A stretch of 44,967 nucleotides of DNA, taken from positions 1 through 44,967 of the forward strand of contig JBFHQE010000020.1 of assembly GCA_041592335.1 (NCBI GenBank), written 5' to 3'. The notes below the pieces were generated by a model. It was given only the letters and a program-made list of their open reading frames with translations, was not told where the DNA came from and did no database searches. Each line of letters opens with the position of its first letter. The first letter of the stretch is position 1. Shown here one piece after another: positions 1 through 7,682 of this stretch. Origin of the DNA: JBFHQE01 sp041592335. Lineage in GTDB: Bacteria > Pseudomonadota > Gammaproteobacteria > Thiohalobacterales > Thiohalobacteraceae. Made by a program: the position numbers and the translations under genes.

Positions 1-92
1 CAAACTCGCTTGATAAGATCAGATGTAACACCAACATAAAGCGTTCCGTTCTTCTTATTAGCAAGCATATAGACGCAGGCCTGTTTATCCAT
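1..92 (-). CDS. GIY-YIG nuclease family protein, N-terminal fragment (cut by window edge)
   Basis: Reading leftward from an ATG at 92-90, the first 30 residues are MDKQACVYMLANKKNGTLYV followed by GVTSDLIKRV. This has the layout of the short GIY-YIG endonuclease-like proteins of the UPF0213/YhbQ type: the GIY-equivalent is VYMLAN, the YIG-equivalent is LYVGVT, and they are followed by an SDL-x-KR segment. The rest of the gene lies outside the window, so catalytic Arg and Glu residues cannot be checked. Family members are usually about 80-100 residues and have no settled biological role. A dRS3-like palindromic repeat begins 17 bases upstream of the start codon. Confidence 0.8.
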   Translation of the reverse strand, partial: MDKQACVYMLANKKNGTLYVGVTSDLIKRV

Positions 93-108
93 GGCGGCCT
101 CCGTGCAA

Positions 109-143
109 ACACCCCTGGATTCCGGCTTTCGCCGGAATGACGA
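109..143 (+). repeat. dRS3-like palindromic repeat, copy 1
   Basis: The unit reads ACACCCCTGG, then a 20-base palindrome at 119-138 with perfect 8-base arms (ATTCCGGC/GCCGGAAT) and a TTTC loop, then GACGAA. Two further copies in this window (about 19715-19748, inverted, and 27320-27352) share the same flanks ACACCCCTGG and GACG. The core resembles the Neisseria dRS3 pattern ATTCCC-N8-GGGAAT, with CCG replacing CCC here. All copies are intergenic. Confidence 0.85.
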
Positions 144-165
144 ACCGAGTAGCTTCAATGATTGA

Positions 166-185
166 TAAAGTCAGCTTCTGGCACA
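166..185 (+). repeat. Left copy of an imperfect 20-bp direct repeat flanking the AT-rich gene
   Basis: This 20-base stretch matches 1005-1024 at 17 of 20 positions, including an uninterrupted 12-mer GCTTCTGGCACA. The pair brackets the AT-rich lipoprotein gene and could be an old target-site or attachment-site duplication. No integrase or transposase is visible between the copies. The intervening 186-316 contains a short open reading tail ending at 263 (KKIKARSEWLSDILEVPL then stop) that may be a gene remnant. Confidence 0.4.
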
Positions 186-316
186 TTGAGGCTACTGGCT
201 AATTCCAAGAAAATAAAAGCCCGAAGTGAATGGCTATCTGATATTCTTGAGGTGCCGCTGTAGGGTGGAATCAGCTATATAACCCTGATTATTTTTGCTG
301 GAAAAGTGTATCTAAA

Positions 317-931
317 ATGAATAAGGTCATAATAATATTTGTTGCTATTCTCTTATCGTCTTGTTCATCGTACAAAAAAGTCGATCTTGGAAATCAAGAG
401 CACAACACAAGAGAATCAAAAGTCATAATTATACCAGCGGACTTTAGCATTGGTTTGGCCGGGCAAATTACTGATGCATTAGAAAGGCGGCATGATTTTA
501 AAATTTCGATGCTAACAAACATGGGTCTGAGCGAAAATATGTATAGCTCAGAACATAAACAATATATCGCAAACGAAATAGCGAAAACTGCGGGACGAGC
601 ACTATTAAATCAAGGCTTAAAATTCTGCGATAAAACAGTAATTGTATTAACTAATAATGATATTAATAACTCAGACTTTAGGTTTAGGTATTTATTCTCA
701 TCTCATTTTGATAGAGCTTGTCTTTCGGTAATTTCCACGGCGAGAATTAATCCGGCAAACTATGGATTGCCACGAAATGATAAGCTGGTAACGGAGCGAC
801 TAATAAAATTAATAAATAAATCTATTGGCTTGCACCACTATAAATATAGCGTGTCATCTAATCAAAATAGCGTGATGTATGGTCCAATAATGGGGCCAGA
901 TGATTTAGATAAGATAGGCTCCTGGTATTAG
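317..931 (+). CDS. Putative lipoprotein of unknown function, AT-rich
   Basis: This 204-residue product starts with a short positively charged end, a hydrophobic stretch and a lipobox (LLSSC-S), so it is predicted to be an exported lipoprotein with the acylated Cys at residue 16. No known domain is recognised. The mature part is rich in Asn, Lys, Ile and Ser and contains one internal Cys. The gene is markedly AT-rich compared with everything downstream: in 601-660 only 14 of 60 bases are G or C. It stands alone between a repeat and mgtE, with a weak ribosome site (GGAA) before the ATG. Composition and isolation suggest horizontal acquisition. The lipoprotein assignment is fairly safe; the function is unknown. 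Confidence 0.7.
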   Translation: MNKVIIIFVAILLSSCSSYKKVDLGNQEHNTRESKVIIIPADFSIGLAGQITDALERRHDFKISMLTNMGLSENMYSSEHKQYIANEIAKTAGRALLNQGLKFCDKTVIVLTNNDINNSDFRFRYLFSSHFDRACLSVISTARINPANYGLPRNDKLVTERLIKLINKSIGLHHYKYSVSSNQNSVMYGPIMGPDDLDKIGSWY

Positions 932-1004
932 GGGAGGGGTTATTCCTTAAATGTCTACTTCGGCGCGTTCTGAGTCGCCCAATACCCACGGCATCCAGCC
1001 TTAA

Positions 1005-1024
1005 TAACTTCCGCTTCTGGCACA
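1005..1024 (+). repeat. Right copy of the imperfect 20-bp direct repeat
   Basis: This is the partner of 166-185 (17 of 20 identical, same orientation). It lies just beyond the 3' end of mgtE, between that gene and the AT-rich lipoprotein gene. Confidence 0.4.
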
Positions 1025-1040
1025 AAACGGTCTTCTTGAT

Positions 1041-2468
1041 TTAAACCAGAAACACCGAAGCCAGTGACAGGAACACCATAAACCCAAGCGCATCGGTGAC
1101 CCCCGTCAAGATGACGCTGGAACCCATGGCTGGGTCTTTTCCCATCTTGTCTAATACGATCGGCGCGCTGACGCCAAACAGGGCCGCCAGCACGAAGGTC
1201 GCCATCATGGCGATTGTCACCACAATGGAAAGACTGAGGTTCTGGTAAAAGACATAGGCAAACAGGCCGACCACCATTCCCCAGACCACACCGTTCAATG
1301 TCGAGATGCCCAGCTCTTTGCGGAATACATGCCACATATTGCCGGTATGCAGCTGTTCGGTTGCAATGGAGCGAATCACGATGGCCGTTGTCTGGTTGCC
1401 GGTGTTGCCTGCCACGCTGGCAACGATCGGCATTAACGAGGCCAGCGCGACCAGTTGGGCGATGGTGCCTTCAAAGGCACCGATGATACGCGAAATAGCG
1501 AAAGCGCTGATCAGATTGATGCCCAGCCATAACCAGCGGTTGCGCGCGCTGTGCCAGATCCCGGAGAACAGGTCTTCGCTGTCCAGTACCCCGGCCACAT
1601 TAAGCGCGTCCATTTCAGCCGCCTCGCGCACATAATCCATGACGACGTCGACGGTCAGGCGTCCGACCAGCTTGCCGCGATCATTGATTACCGGTGCCGA
1701 GGCCAGATCGTAACGTTCGAAGGCGCGACCAACCGCTTCCACATCGTCCTCGGGGTGAAACTTGACCACTTCATGTTTCATGACATCCGCGACGGTTTTC
1801 TCGGGCGCATTGAGCAATATATCCTGCAGGTACAACGCGCCGGATAACAGTCCACGCTGGTCAGTCACCAGCAACTTGTCGGTATGAATCGGCAGTCCTT
1901 TTTCCTGGGCCAGTCGCAACTGTACCGAGGCGAGGGTCTGGTGTTGCTGGACCGTGATCATTTCCGAACTCATCCAGTGACCCACCTGTTCCTCGGGATA
2001 GGACGAGGTGATTTTGACCCAGTCCCGCTCGACACTGGCGCGTTGCTCCAGTGCCTTGTGCAACATGGCTTCTGGTACAACTTCGGCGAGCTGGCCAAGA
2101 TCGTTGGCATCCATGGATTGCAAAGTGGATAGCAGTTCGGATTCGGTGGAAGACTCAATCAGGCGTTCGAGTACGGCATCGTCAAGCTCCAGCATGACGT
2201 CGCCCCGGCGCTCCGGCTGGGTGTGCGACCAGACCAGCATACGCTCCCGGTGTGGCAGGGATTCCAGCAGGTCGGCCAGATCCGCCACGTGCAGGGCTTT
2301 CAGCTTGCGTTCCAGTTCCACGGCATGCTGACGGCGCAGCACGGTGGTTTCCAGGTCATGCCGCTGACTGCCGTAGGCATTGACCAGGTGTTCCTCAACC
2401 TGGAATTTATCCAGCAGGATACGAATCTTGTCGACCAGTTCTTTGTGCGGGCTATGGGATTCTTTCAT
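1041..2468 (-). CDS. mgtE: Magnesium transporter MgtE
   Basis: This is a 475-residue Mg2+ channel/transporter of the inner membrane with the complete MgtE layout. A helical acidic N domain (about residues 30-145) is followed by two CBS domains (about 160-215 beginning WMSSEMITV, and 225-285 beginning VADVMKHEVVKF). Five membrane helices follow from about residue 310. The pore signature GNTGNQTTAIVIRS and the conserved Asp in TGVTDALGF near the C terminus are present. In the family the cytosolic N and CBS domains sense intracellular Mg2+ and close the pore. The gene is leftward, about 60 bases beyond the terminator of the upstream glycine-zipper gene. That short gap leaves no room for an M-box riboswitch, so regulation is probably at the protein level. 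Confidence 0.96.
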   Translation of the reverse strand: MKESHSPHKELVDKIRILLDKFQVEEHLVNAYGSQRHDLETTVLRRQHAVELERKLKALHVADLADLLESLPHRERMLVWSHTQPERRGDVMLELDDAVLERLIESSTESELLSTLQSMDANDLGQLAEVVPEAMLHKALEQRASVERDWVKITSSYPEEQVGHWMSSEMITVQQHQTLASVQLRLAQEKGLPIHTDKLLVTDQRGLLSGALYLQDILLNAPEKTVADVMKHEVVKFHPEDDVEAVGRAFERYDLASAPVINDRGKLVGRLTVDVVMDYVREAAEMDALNVAGVLDSEDLFSGIWHSARNRWLWLGINLISAFAISRIIGAFEGTIAQLVALASLMPIVASVAGNTGNQTTAIVIRSIATEQLHTGNMWHVFRKELGISTLNGVVWGMVVGLFAYVFYQNLSLSIVVTIAMMATFVLAALFGVSAPIVLDKMGKDPAMGSSVILTGVTDALGFMVFLSLASVFLV

Positions 2469-2530
2469 TGCCTTGCCTTATGCCGGTGTTCACAACGATG
2501 CGTTTCATTGTGACACTGATGCACGGGCAA

Positions 2531-2568
2531 GGAAAAGCAACACCTCCCACCCGTGGGTGGAAGGTGTT
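2531..2568 (-). terminator. Rho-independent terminator of the glycine-zipper gene
   Basis: Arms at 2539-2552 and 2555-2568 pair at 13 of 14 positions (AACACCTCCCACCC with GGGTGGAAGGTGTT). On the minus strand they are followed by GCTTTTCC. The hairpin begins 15 bases after the stop codon of the leftward gene at 2583. The T-run is short, so termination may be incomplete and allow readthrough into mgtE. Confidence 0.75.
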
Positions 2569-2582
2569 AAAGGAAGGTCGGA

Positions 2583-3062
2583 TTAGAAGCGGTGTGACCT
2601 GCCGATATCGCGACCGATGGAACCGCCGAGAATTGCACCCGCAACGGTAGCCGCATCCTTGCCGCGACCGCGTCCGGTACTGATCTCGTTAGCGAGCACG
2701 CCACCAATAATGCCACCGAGGATCATCGGTGTGTGCGACTGGTAGCCCGCCTGTGACCCGTAGTCATGACGATAGTAGGTCGGTTGGGGCGCGGGCGGGT
2801 AATTGTAGTGGTGATGCTCAACTACTTTGGGTTTGTATTGGCCATAGTGGTTGCCACGGTCATGGTAATAATGGTTATGGATCACTTTTTTATTGGGCTT
2901 ATACCCCGGGTGATCACAGCGATCGCCATAGTAATGGTGGTCATGACGCTCGTAGCGATCGTAGCGGTCATAACGATCATGGTCGGCACTCGCGATTGGC
3001 GCAGCAATCAGCGATAATCCGCCCAGTGACATTGCCAACAAAGTGCTGCTTAGGAATTTCAT
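2583..3062 (-). CDS. Exported His/Tyr-rich glycine-zipper protein
   Basis: This is a 159-residue protein with a Sec signal peptide (residues 1-26, cleavage near ASA-D). A low-complexity segment rich in His, Tyr, Asp and Arg (about 27-100) contains repeated DRYDRYDRYERHDHHYY-like blocks and HNHYYHDRG. A C-terminal glycine-zipper 2TM domain (about 112-155) carries GGIIGGVLANE and GAILGGSIGRDIG. Glycine-zipper 2TM proteins are typically periplasmic or outer-membrane associated. The His/Asp-rich linker is the kind of sequence that binds divalent metals, but that is inference. A clear AGGAG lies 6 bases before the ATG. The gene is monocistronic, with its own terminator, and sits next to the Mg2+ transporter mgtE. 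Confidence 0.8.
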   Translation of the reverse strand: MKFLSSTLLAMSLGGLSLIAAPIASADHDRYDRYDRYERHDHHYYGDRCDHPGYKPNKKVIHNHYYHDRGNHYGQYKPKVVEHHHYNYPPAPQPTYYRHDYGSQAGYQSHTPMILGGIIGGVLANEISTGRGRGKDAATVAGAILGGSIGRDIGRSHRF

Positions 3063-3144
3063 CAGTTTTCTCCTTTTTCTCTAATGCGGCTCCAGAATAG
3101 GATAGTCACGCTGAATCCTTGCTGAACGAATCCGGACTTTTCCA

Positions 3145-4203
3145 TTGCAACCAGAACTTCTTGATTTAACTATGCCCAGCCCCTTTGGCTCCGCCCTGGG
3201 GACGGCTTCCATTCGGCAAACGCCGGAAGACTTTCGGGTTACCGAAATCGGTTCGGTCACCCCCTCGGGGGAGGGGGAGCACGTCTGGCTGTGGGTGCGT
3301 AAACGGGGCGAGAACACGGAATGGGTGGCGCGTCAGCTGGCCAGGCTGGCGGGCGTTAAGCCGCGTGATGTCAGCTACGCGGGTCTCAAGGACCGCTGGG
3401 CCGTGACCGAGCAGTGGTTTTCGGTGCACCTGCCGGGTAGCACGGCACCCGATTGGCAAGCGCTGAATACGGAAAGTATCAGCGTTATCGAGGCATGCCG
3501 GCATAACCGCAAACTGCGACGGGGTGTATTGCAGGGTAATCGCTTCGATATCACCCTGCGCAATGTCGGCGCGGATCTGGAGGCTGTTCAACAACGCTTT
3601 CATACACTTCAGCAACAGGGTTGGCCAAATTATTTTGGCGAGCAGCGCTTCGGGCATGATGCCGGGAATCTTGCTTTATTCGACGACCTGGTTTCCGGCA
3701 GGGCGCGCAAGCTGCCGCAGCACAAGAAATCGCTGGCGATATCTTCGGCGCGCAGCTACCTGTTCAACCGGATACTTGCCCTGCGGGTAATGCAGGGTTA
3801 CTGGAATCAAATCATCCCGGGCGATGTCTTGCAGCTTGACGGGCGCTCGGCCCTGTTCGCGCAGGATGCCGATGACACGAGTCTGGCCGAGCGGCTGGAG
3901 GCGTTCGAGATACATCCGACAGCGCCGCTGTGGGGCCGGGGCCGGGATATGGCGCAGGCGGCCTGCCGAGAACTGGAACAGTCGGTGCTCGGACAATTCA
4001 GTGATCTTGCCGCGGGCCTGGAGAAACTGGGCGCGGAACTGGACCGGCGTTCGCTGCGGGTCTGGCCGCAGGAACTACAACTGGATGTGGTGGACAATGA
4101 AACCCTGAGGCTTCGGTTCACCTTGCCGGCGGGCAGTTATGCCACGGTGTTGATCGAACAGCTGGTGGAAACTAGTGATACCTCGTCATTGCGAGAGGCG
4201 TAA
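3145..4203 (+). CDS. truD: tRNA pseudouridine(13) synthase TruD
   Basis: TruD converts U13 of tRNA(Glu) and related tRNAs to pseudouridine. The 352-residue reading contains the nucleophile motif GLKDRWAVTEQW (catalytic Asp83) and the TruD signatures RHNRKLRRGVLQGN, PNYFGEQRFGHD and RSYLFNRILALR, with the usual C-terminal LPAGSYATVLIEQL. The TTG at 3145 is preferred over the ATG at 3172. The nine extra residues contain LLDLT, which aligns with the conserved start of homologues (FDNLT in E. coli), and an in-frame stop at 3112-3114 excludes any earlier start. No strong ribosome site precedes either. The last codons (about 4181-4203) resemble a dispersed CGTCATTGCGAG-type repeat. The gene opens the truD-surE-pcm-nlpD-rpoS block. 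Confidence 0.95.
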   Translation: MQPELLDLTMPSPFGSALGTASIRQTPEDFRVTEIGSVTPSGEGEHVWLWVRKRGENTEWVARQLARLAGVKPRDVSYAGLKDRWAVTEQWFSVHLPGSTAPDWQALNTESISVIEACRHNRKLRRGVLQGNRFDITLRNVGADLEAVQQRFHTLQQQGWPNYFGEQRFGHDAGNLALFDDLVSGRARKLPQHKKSLAISSARSYLFNRILALRVMQGYWNQIIPGDVLQLDGRSALFAQDADDTSLAERLEAFEIHPTAPLWGRGRDMAQAACRELEQSVLGQFSDLAAGLEKLGAELDRRSLRVWPQELQLDVVDNETLRLRFTLPAGSYATVLIEQLVETSDTSSLREA

Positions 4204-4221
4204 GGTTTGGTCTGATCCCAA

Positions 4222-4758
4222 TTATTTCCTTGCCTTTAACAGCACATAGACAGCGCCAGCTCCGCCATCCACCGGCCGGGCGGTACAGAAAGCCAGTACT
4301 TCCTCGCGTTGACGCAGCCACTTGTTGACCTTGTTTTTCAGCACTGGAATTTTCTGCCGGGAACCCAGTCCCTTGCCATGAATGATGCGCACGCAGGTCT
4401 GGTAATGACGGCGGCTCTGTTCCAGAAAACGGGCGAGATGTGGGCGCGCCTCGGCCACCGTCATGCCGTGCAGGTCGCATTCGCCACTGAGCGGAAACTG
4501 GCCGCGACGCAGTTTGTGGAACGTGCGCTGCTGAATGCCCTGTTGCCGGTAGAGCAGTTCATCGCCGGTTTCGACCTCGGCCGGGTCGTATTCATCCGAC
4601 AGCATGTCCTGCAGGACCTGTTCTTCATCGGCCTCGCGGAAGCGGGGGCGGGGCGAAGGGCGCGGCAGGTCGTGCTGAACCCGGTCATGTTTCACCGGTT
4701 TGGCCTCACCAAACAGATCCTTGAAACGCTCTCCGGCCGATTTCTTGTTTTTTCCCAT
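4222..4758 (-). CDS. Smr-domain protein (SmrB/YfcN-like endonuclease)
   Basis: This 178-residue protein has a charged N-terminal region and a C-terminal Smr domain. The sequence shows KLRRGQFPLSGECDLHGMTV, where DLHG is the Smr catalytic/binding motif, then the second motif RIIHGKGLGS and the closing GGAGAVYVLLK. E. coli SmrB, of similar length (183 residues) and with the same KLRRG-x-DLHG arrangement, cuts mRNA between collided ribosomes. Whether this copy is SmrA-like or SmrB-like is uncertain. The ATG at 4758 (MGKNKKSAGERFKDLF) is chosen because the open frame upstream runs antisense to surE and has no family similarity. The gene converges with truD (18 bases apart) and diverges from surE. 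Confidence 0.88.
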   Translation of the reverse strand: MGKNKKSAGERFKDLFGEAKPVKHDRVQHDLPRPSPRPRFREADEEQVLQDMLSDEYDPAEVETGDELLYRQQGIQQRTFHKLRRGQFPLSGECDLHGMTVAEARPHLARFLEQSRRHYQTCVRIIHGKGLGSRQKIPVLKNKVNKWLRQREEVLAFCTARPVDGGAGAVYVLLKARK

Positions 4759-4827
4759 GTGAATTTCTCTACAATAGGCCCTTGAAAATGCAGAACATTG
4801 ACGCGCGATCCAGTATAGTTTCACCCC

Positions 4828-5574
4828 ATGCGTATTCTCATATCCAATGACGATGGTTATCAAGCTGCGGGCATCCAGGTTTTGGCCGATTCCATGGCTA
4901 ATCTCGGTGAAATTACCGTGGTGGCCCCCGATCGTAACCGTAGCGGCGCCAGTAATTCTCTGACCCTCGAAAATCCCATTCGTGCCACGCAGATGCCGAA
5001 TGGCTTCATCAGTGTCGACGGCACCCCGACCGATTGTGTCCACCTGGCCATTACCGGGCTGCTGGATGAAGAGCCGGATATCGTGGTTTCCGGCATCAAT
5101 GCCGGGGCAAACCTGGGCGACGATGTGCTTTATTCCGGCACGGTCGCGGCGGCCATGGAAGGGCGCTTCCTGGGTTTGCCGGCCATTGCCCTGTCGATGG
5201 TATCGTTTCAGCCGCAACATTACGAAACGGCGGGCAAGGTGGCCGAGCATCTGGTGAGAAAACTGCAAACGCATCCCCTCGCCAGCAATACCATCCTGAG
5301 CGTGAATGTGCCGGATGTGCCCTGGCATGAATTGAATGGTCTTCAGGTTACACGCCTGGGGCATCGCCACAAGGCGGAACCGGTCATCCCGATGCAGGAT
5401 CCGCGCGGCCGCATGATGTACTGGGTCGGACCCTGTGGCGGCGAGATGGATGCCGGTCCGGGCACGGATTTTCATGCCGTGAACAATAATTTTGTTTCCA
5501 TTACCCCGCTGCATGTCGACCTGACTCGCCACGATGTCATTGCGGATATGCGCAGCTGGCTGGATATTACATAG
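4828..5574 (+). CDS. surE: 5'/3'-nucleotidase SurE
   Basis: SurE is a cytosolic metal-dependent phosphatase acting on nucleoside 5'- and 3'-monophosphates and short polyphosphate, linked to stationary-phase survival. The 248-residue sequence has the metal site ISNDDGYQAAGI (Asp8, Asp9), the Ser of NRSGASNSLT (Ser39), the GTPTDCVHLA segment and the Asn-containing VSGINAGANLGDDVLYSGTV. Length is normal for the family. It is followed after 3 bases by pcm, the classic surE-pcm pair, and leads the run to nlpD and rpoS. Confidence 0.97.
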   Translation: MRILISNDDGYQAAGIQVLADSMANLGEITVVAPDRNRSGASNSLTLENPIRATQMPNGFISVDGTPTDCVHLAITGLLDEEPDIVVSGINAGANLGDDVLYSGTVAAAMEGRFLGLPAIALSMVSFQPQHYETAGKVAEHLVRKLQTHPLASNTILSVNVPDVPWHELNGLQVTRLGHRHKAEPVIPMQDPRGRMMYWVGPCGGEMDAGPGTDFHAVNNNFVSITPLHVDLTRHDVIADMRSWLDIT

Positions 5575-5577
5575 CCT

Positions 5578-6234
5578 ATGAAGTCAGGTATTCGCGGTAT
5601 CGGCATGACTTCGCAACGCACCCGCGACCGGTTGGTGCAGCGTTTGCGCGAAAAAGGTATTAAGGATGAACGGGTGCTGGACGTCATGCGCCAGATTCCA
5701 CGTCATCTGTTCATGGACGAGGCGCTGGCTTCACGCGCCTATGAAGACACGGCATTGCCAATCGGCTATGGCCAGACCATTTCCCAGCCCTACATTGTCG
5801 CGCGCATGACCGAAGAGGTCATGAAGGTCAGCCCGAAAAAGGTGCTGGAAATCGGCACCGGTTCCGGCTACCAGGCGGCAATCCTGTCGCGGCTGGCGGA
5901 TGAGGTCTATACCTGCGAGCGCATCGATGCGCTCGAGAAACTTGTGCGGCAACGTTTCCGCCAGTTGGGCTATCACAATATTTATTTACGCCATTCCGAT
6001 GGCAGCTGGGGTTGGCCGGGCAAGGCACCGTTCGATGCCATTATTGTCACCGCTGCGCCACCGGAAATTCCCCAGGCGCTGCTGGAACAACTCGCCGATG
6101 GCGGTGTCATGGTGATACCGGTGGGTGGGCGAGTCAGTCAAACCTTGTCTGTGATTACCCGTAAGGGTTCCATTTGCGAACGCGAGGATCTTGAGCCCGT
6201 GGTGTTTGTGCCTTTATTAGGAGGCGATGCCTGA
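5578..6234 (+). CDS. pcm: Protein-L-isoaspartate O-methyltransferase
   Basis: Pcm methylates L-isoaspartyl residues in damaged proteins using S-adenosylmethionine, starting their repair. The 218-residue protein contains the PIGYGQTISQPYIVARM substrate motif, the AdoMet loop VLEIGTGSGYQAAIL, and FDAIIVTAAPPEIP. The start at 5578 adds MKSGIRGIG before MTSQRTRDRL; an ATG at 5605 would give the shorter form common in Pseudomonas, and either is possible. The stop overlaps the next start by one base (TGATG), so translation of the DedA-like gene is probably coupled. Confidence 0.96.
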   Translation: MKSGIRGIGMTSQRTRDRLVQRLREKGIKDERVLDVMRQIPRHLFMDEALASRAYEDTALPIGYGQTISQPYIVARMTEEVMKVSPKKVLEIGTGSGYQAAILSRLADEVYTCERIDALEKLVRQRFRQLGYHNIYLRHSDGSWGWPGKAPFDAIIVTAAPPEIPQALLEQLADGGVMVIPVGGRVSQTLSVITRKGSICEREDLEPVVFVPLLGGDA

Positions 6235-6818
6235 TGTTGTTTACCGCGCTTTATAATCGCGTGATGCAGTGGTCGCGCGCCCGCTATGCTCAATGGTATC
6301 TTGCCGGCTTGAGTTTTGCGGAATCGTCTTTCTTTCCCATTCCCCCGGATGTGATGCTTGCGCCGATGAGCATGGCGCAACCGAAACGTGCCATGCATCT
6401 CGCGTTTCTGACTACCGTTGCGTCAGTGCTGGGTGGTTTGCTGGGTTATGTCATCGGCCATTATGCGTTTGAAGCAATAACGCCCTGGATAAAGGACCTT
6501 GGTTACTGGGGCAAATATGAAATGGCAAAAGCCTGGTTTGATGAATGGGGCTTCTGGGCAATTTTTCTGGCCGGTTTTTCGCCAATTCCCTACAAGATTT
6601 TTACGATTGCCGCCGGTAGTCTGAATATGGCTTTATTGCCGTTTGTGATTGCGTCCACGATTGGTCGTGGTGCTCGCTTCTTCCTGGTAGCCGGTTTACT
6701 GGCCTGGGGCGGACCGAGACTGGAGAAAGTATTGCAGCGTTATGTTGAGCGTATTGGCTGGTTAATGGTTGTCGCTGCCATCATTGCCTACTTTGTGCTG
6801 AGTAATGGGACCGGTTAG
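6234..6818 (+). CDS. YqaA-type DedA/VTT-family inner-membrane protein
   Basis: This is a 194-residue multi-pass membrane protein. Its two re-entrant-type loops, FFPIPPDVMLAPMSMAQP and GFSPIPYKIFTIAAGSLNM, are the conserved marks of the SNARE-associated/VTT (DedA) superfamily, specifically the YqaA branch. DedA-superfamily proteins are implicated in lipid scrambling or transport and membrane homeostasis; the substrate of this branch is not established. It overlaps pcm by 1 base and nlpD by 14 bases, a tight arrangement recurring in gammaproteobacteria outside the enterics. Confidence 0.9.
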   Translation: MLFTALYNRVMQWSRARYAQWYLAGLSFAESSFFPIPPDVMLAPMSMAQPKRAMHLAFLTTVASVLGGLLGYVIGHYAFEAITPWIKDLGYWGKYEMAKAWFDEWGFWAIFLAGFSPIPYKIFTIAAGSLNMALLPFVIASTIGRGARFFLVAGLLAWGGPRLEKVLQRYVERIGWLMVVAAIIAYFVLSNGTG

Positions 6819-7593
6819 TAGAAAGCTGTTTCGTTTGCTGGTTGTCGGGCTGTTGGCCATCAGTGTTATTGCCTGCAGCAGCAACGCAAGGGCACCAGTT
6901 GGCGAACGTTCGCCCTATAAACGTCCCAATCCAGGTTTGCATACAGTCAAACGCGGCGAGTCACTGTATTCCATTTCCTGGCAATACGGACTTGATTACC
7001 AGACGGTTGCGCGCTGGAATGGCATAAAACCACCTTATACAATTCACGCCGGGCAAAAAATTCTTCTCAAGCCGACAAGCCAGTGGTCTGCTGCAAAACC
7101 GGCGCCGTCCTCAGTGTCAAAATCACCACCCCGATCTGTAGCATCCAAACCGGTCGAAAAGCCAAAAACGCAACAAATACCACAGACAAAACCACAGTAT
7201 CCGCAACTCTCGCAAAGCGGCAATATCGCCTTTATCTGGCCCAATAAAGGACAGATTATCAAGAGCTTCAACGCCAGCGACGAAGGCAAGACCGGCATTT
7301 CAATTGGCGGTTCTCATGGCGCCAAGATTCAGGCGGCAGCAGCGGGAAAAGTGGTTTATGCGGGCAGTGGACTTGTGGGTTACGGTAGGCTTATTATCGT
7401 GAAACACAACGCGGTTTTCCTAAGCGCATACGCTCACAATGATCGCATCCTGGTTCGAGAGGGGGACTGGGTTGCACAAGGTCAGACTATCGCCACCATG
7501 GGCAGCACGGGAACCAGCCGCGTTATGTTGCACTTTGAAATACGACGGCATGGAAAGCCGGTCAATCCGCTTGGTTATTTGCCTCGCAAGTAA
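6805..7593 (+). CDS. nlpD: Murein hydrolase activator NlpD (LysM and degenerate LytM lipoprotein)
   Basis: This 262-residue lipoprotein has a lipobox at VIAC (Cys24), one LysM peptidoglycan-binding domain (about 45-90, HTVKRGESLYSISWQYG), a Pro/Lys/Gln-rich linker and a C-terminal LytM/M23 domain. The M23 zinc site is degenerate: the first His and the Asp of the usual HxGxD are replaced (GKTGISIGGSHG), while the later AYAHND and LHFEI remain. This is the pattern of NlpD/EnvC, which activate amidases such as AmiC during septum splitting rather than cutting peptidoglycan themselves. It sits directly before rpoS. In E. coli the main rpoS promoter lies inside nlpD, and a similar arrangement is plausible here. 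Confidence 0.95.
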   Translation: MGPVSRKLFRLLVVGLLAISVIACSSNARAPVGERSPYKRPNPGLHTVKRGESLYSISWQYGLDYQTVARWNGIKPPYTIHAGQKILLKPTSQWSAAKPAPSSVSKSPPRSVASKPVEKPKTQQIPQTKPQYPQLSQSGNIAFIWPNKGQIIKSFNASDEGKTGISIGGSHGAKIQAAAAGKVVYAGSGLVGYGRLIIVKHNAVFLSAYAHNDRILVREGDWVAQGQTIATMGSTGTSRVMLHFEIRRHGKPVNPLGYLPRK

Positions 7594-7682
7594 TAGCGGC
7601 GGATCAATTCCTCCCCTCTGAGGTCGGCAGTCATTCATGTCTGCATGTGCACGCGAAGGAATATCAAAGCTGGAGGTGGAAC

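Noticed and set aside
955..1335. 126-codon leftward frame overlapping the 3' part of mgtE
   Set aside because: It is an alternative frame of mgtE. Only the tail beyond 1041 is outside the gene, and it shows no recognisable domain.
2469..2530. M-box Mg2+ riboswitch before mgtE
   Set aside because: The gap between the upstream terminator and mgtE is far too short and shows no M-box-like stems.
4759..5532. N-terminal extension that would make the Smr protein 436 residues
   Set aside because: It is antisense to surE, has no family similarity, and the conserved Smr protein begins at the ATG at 4758.
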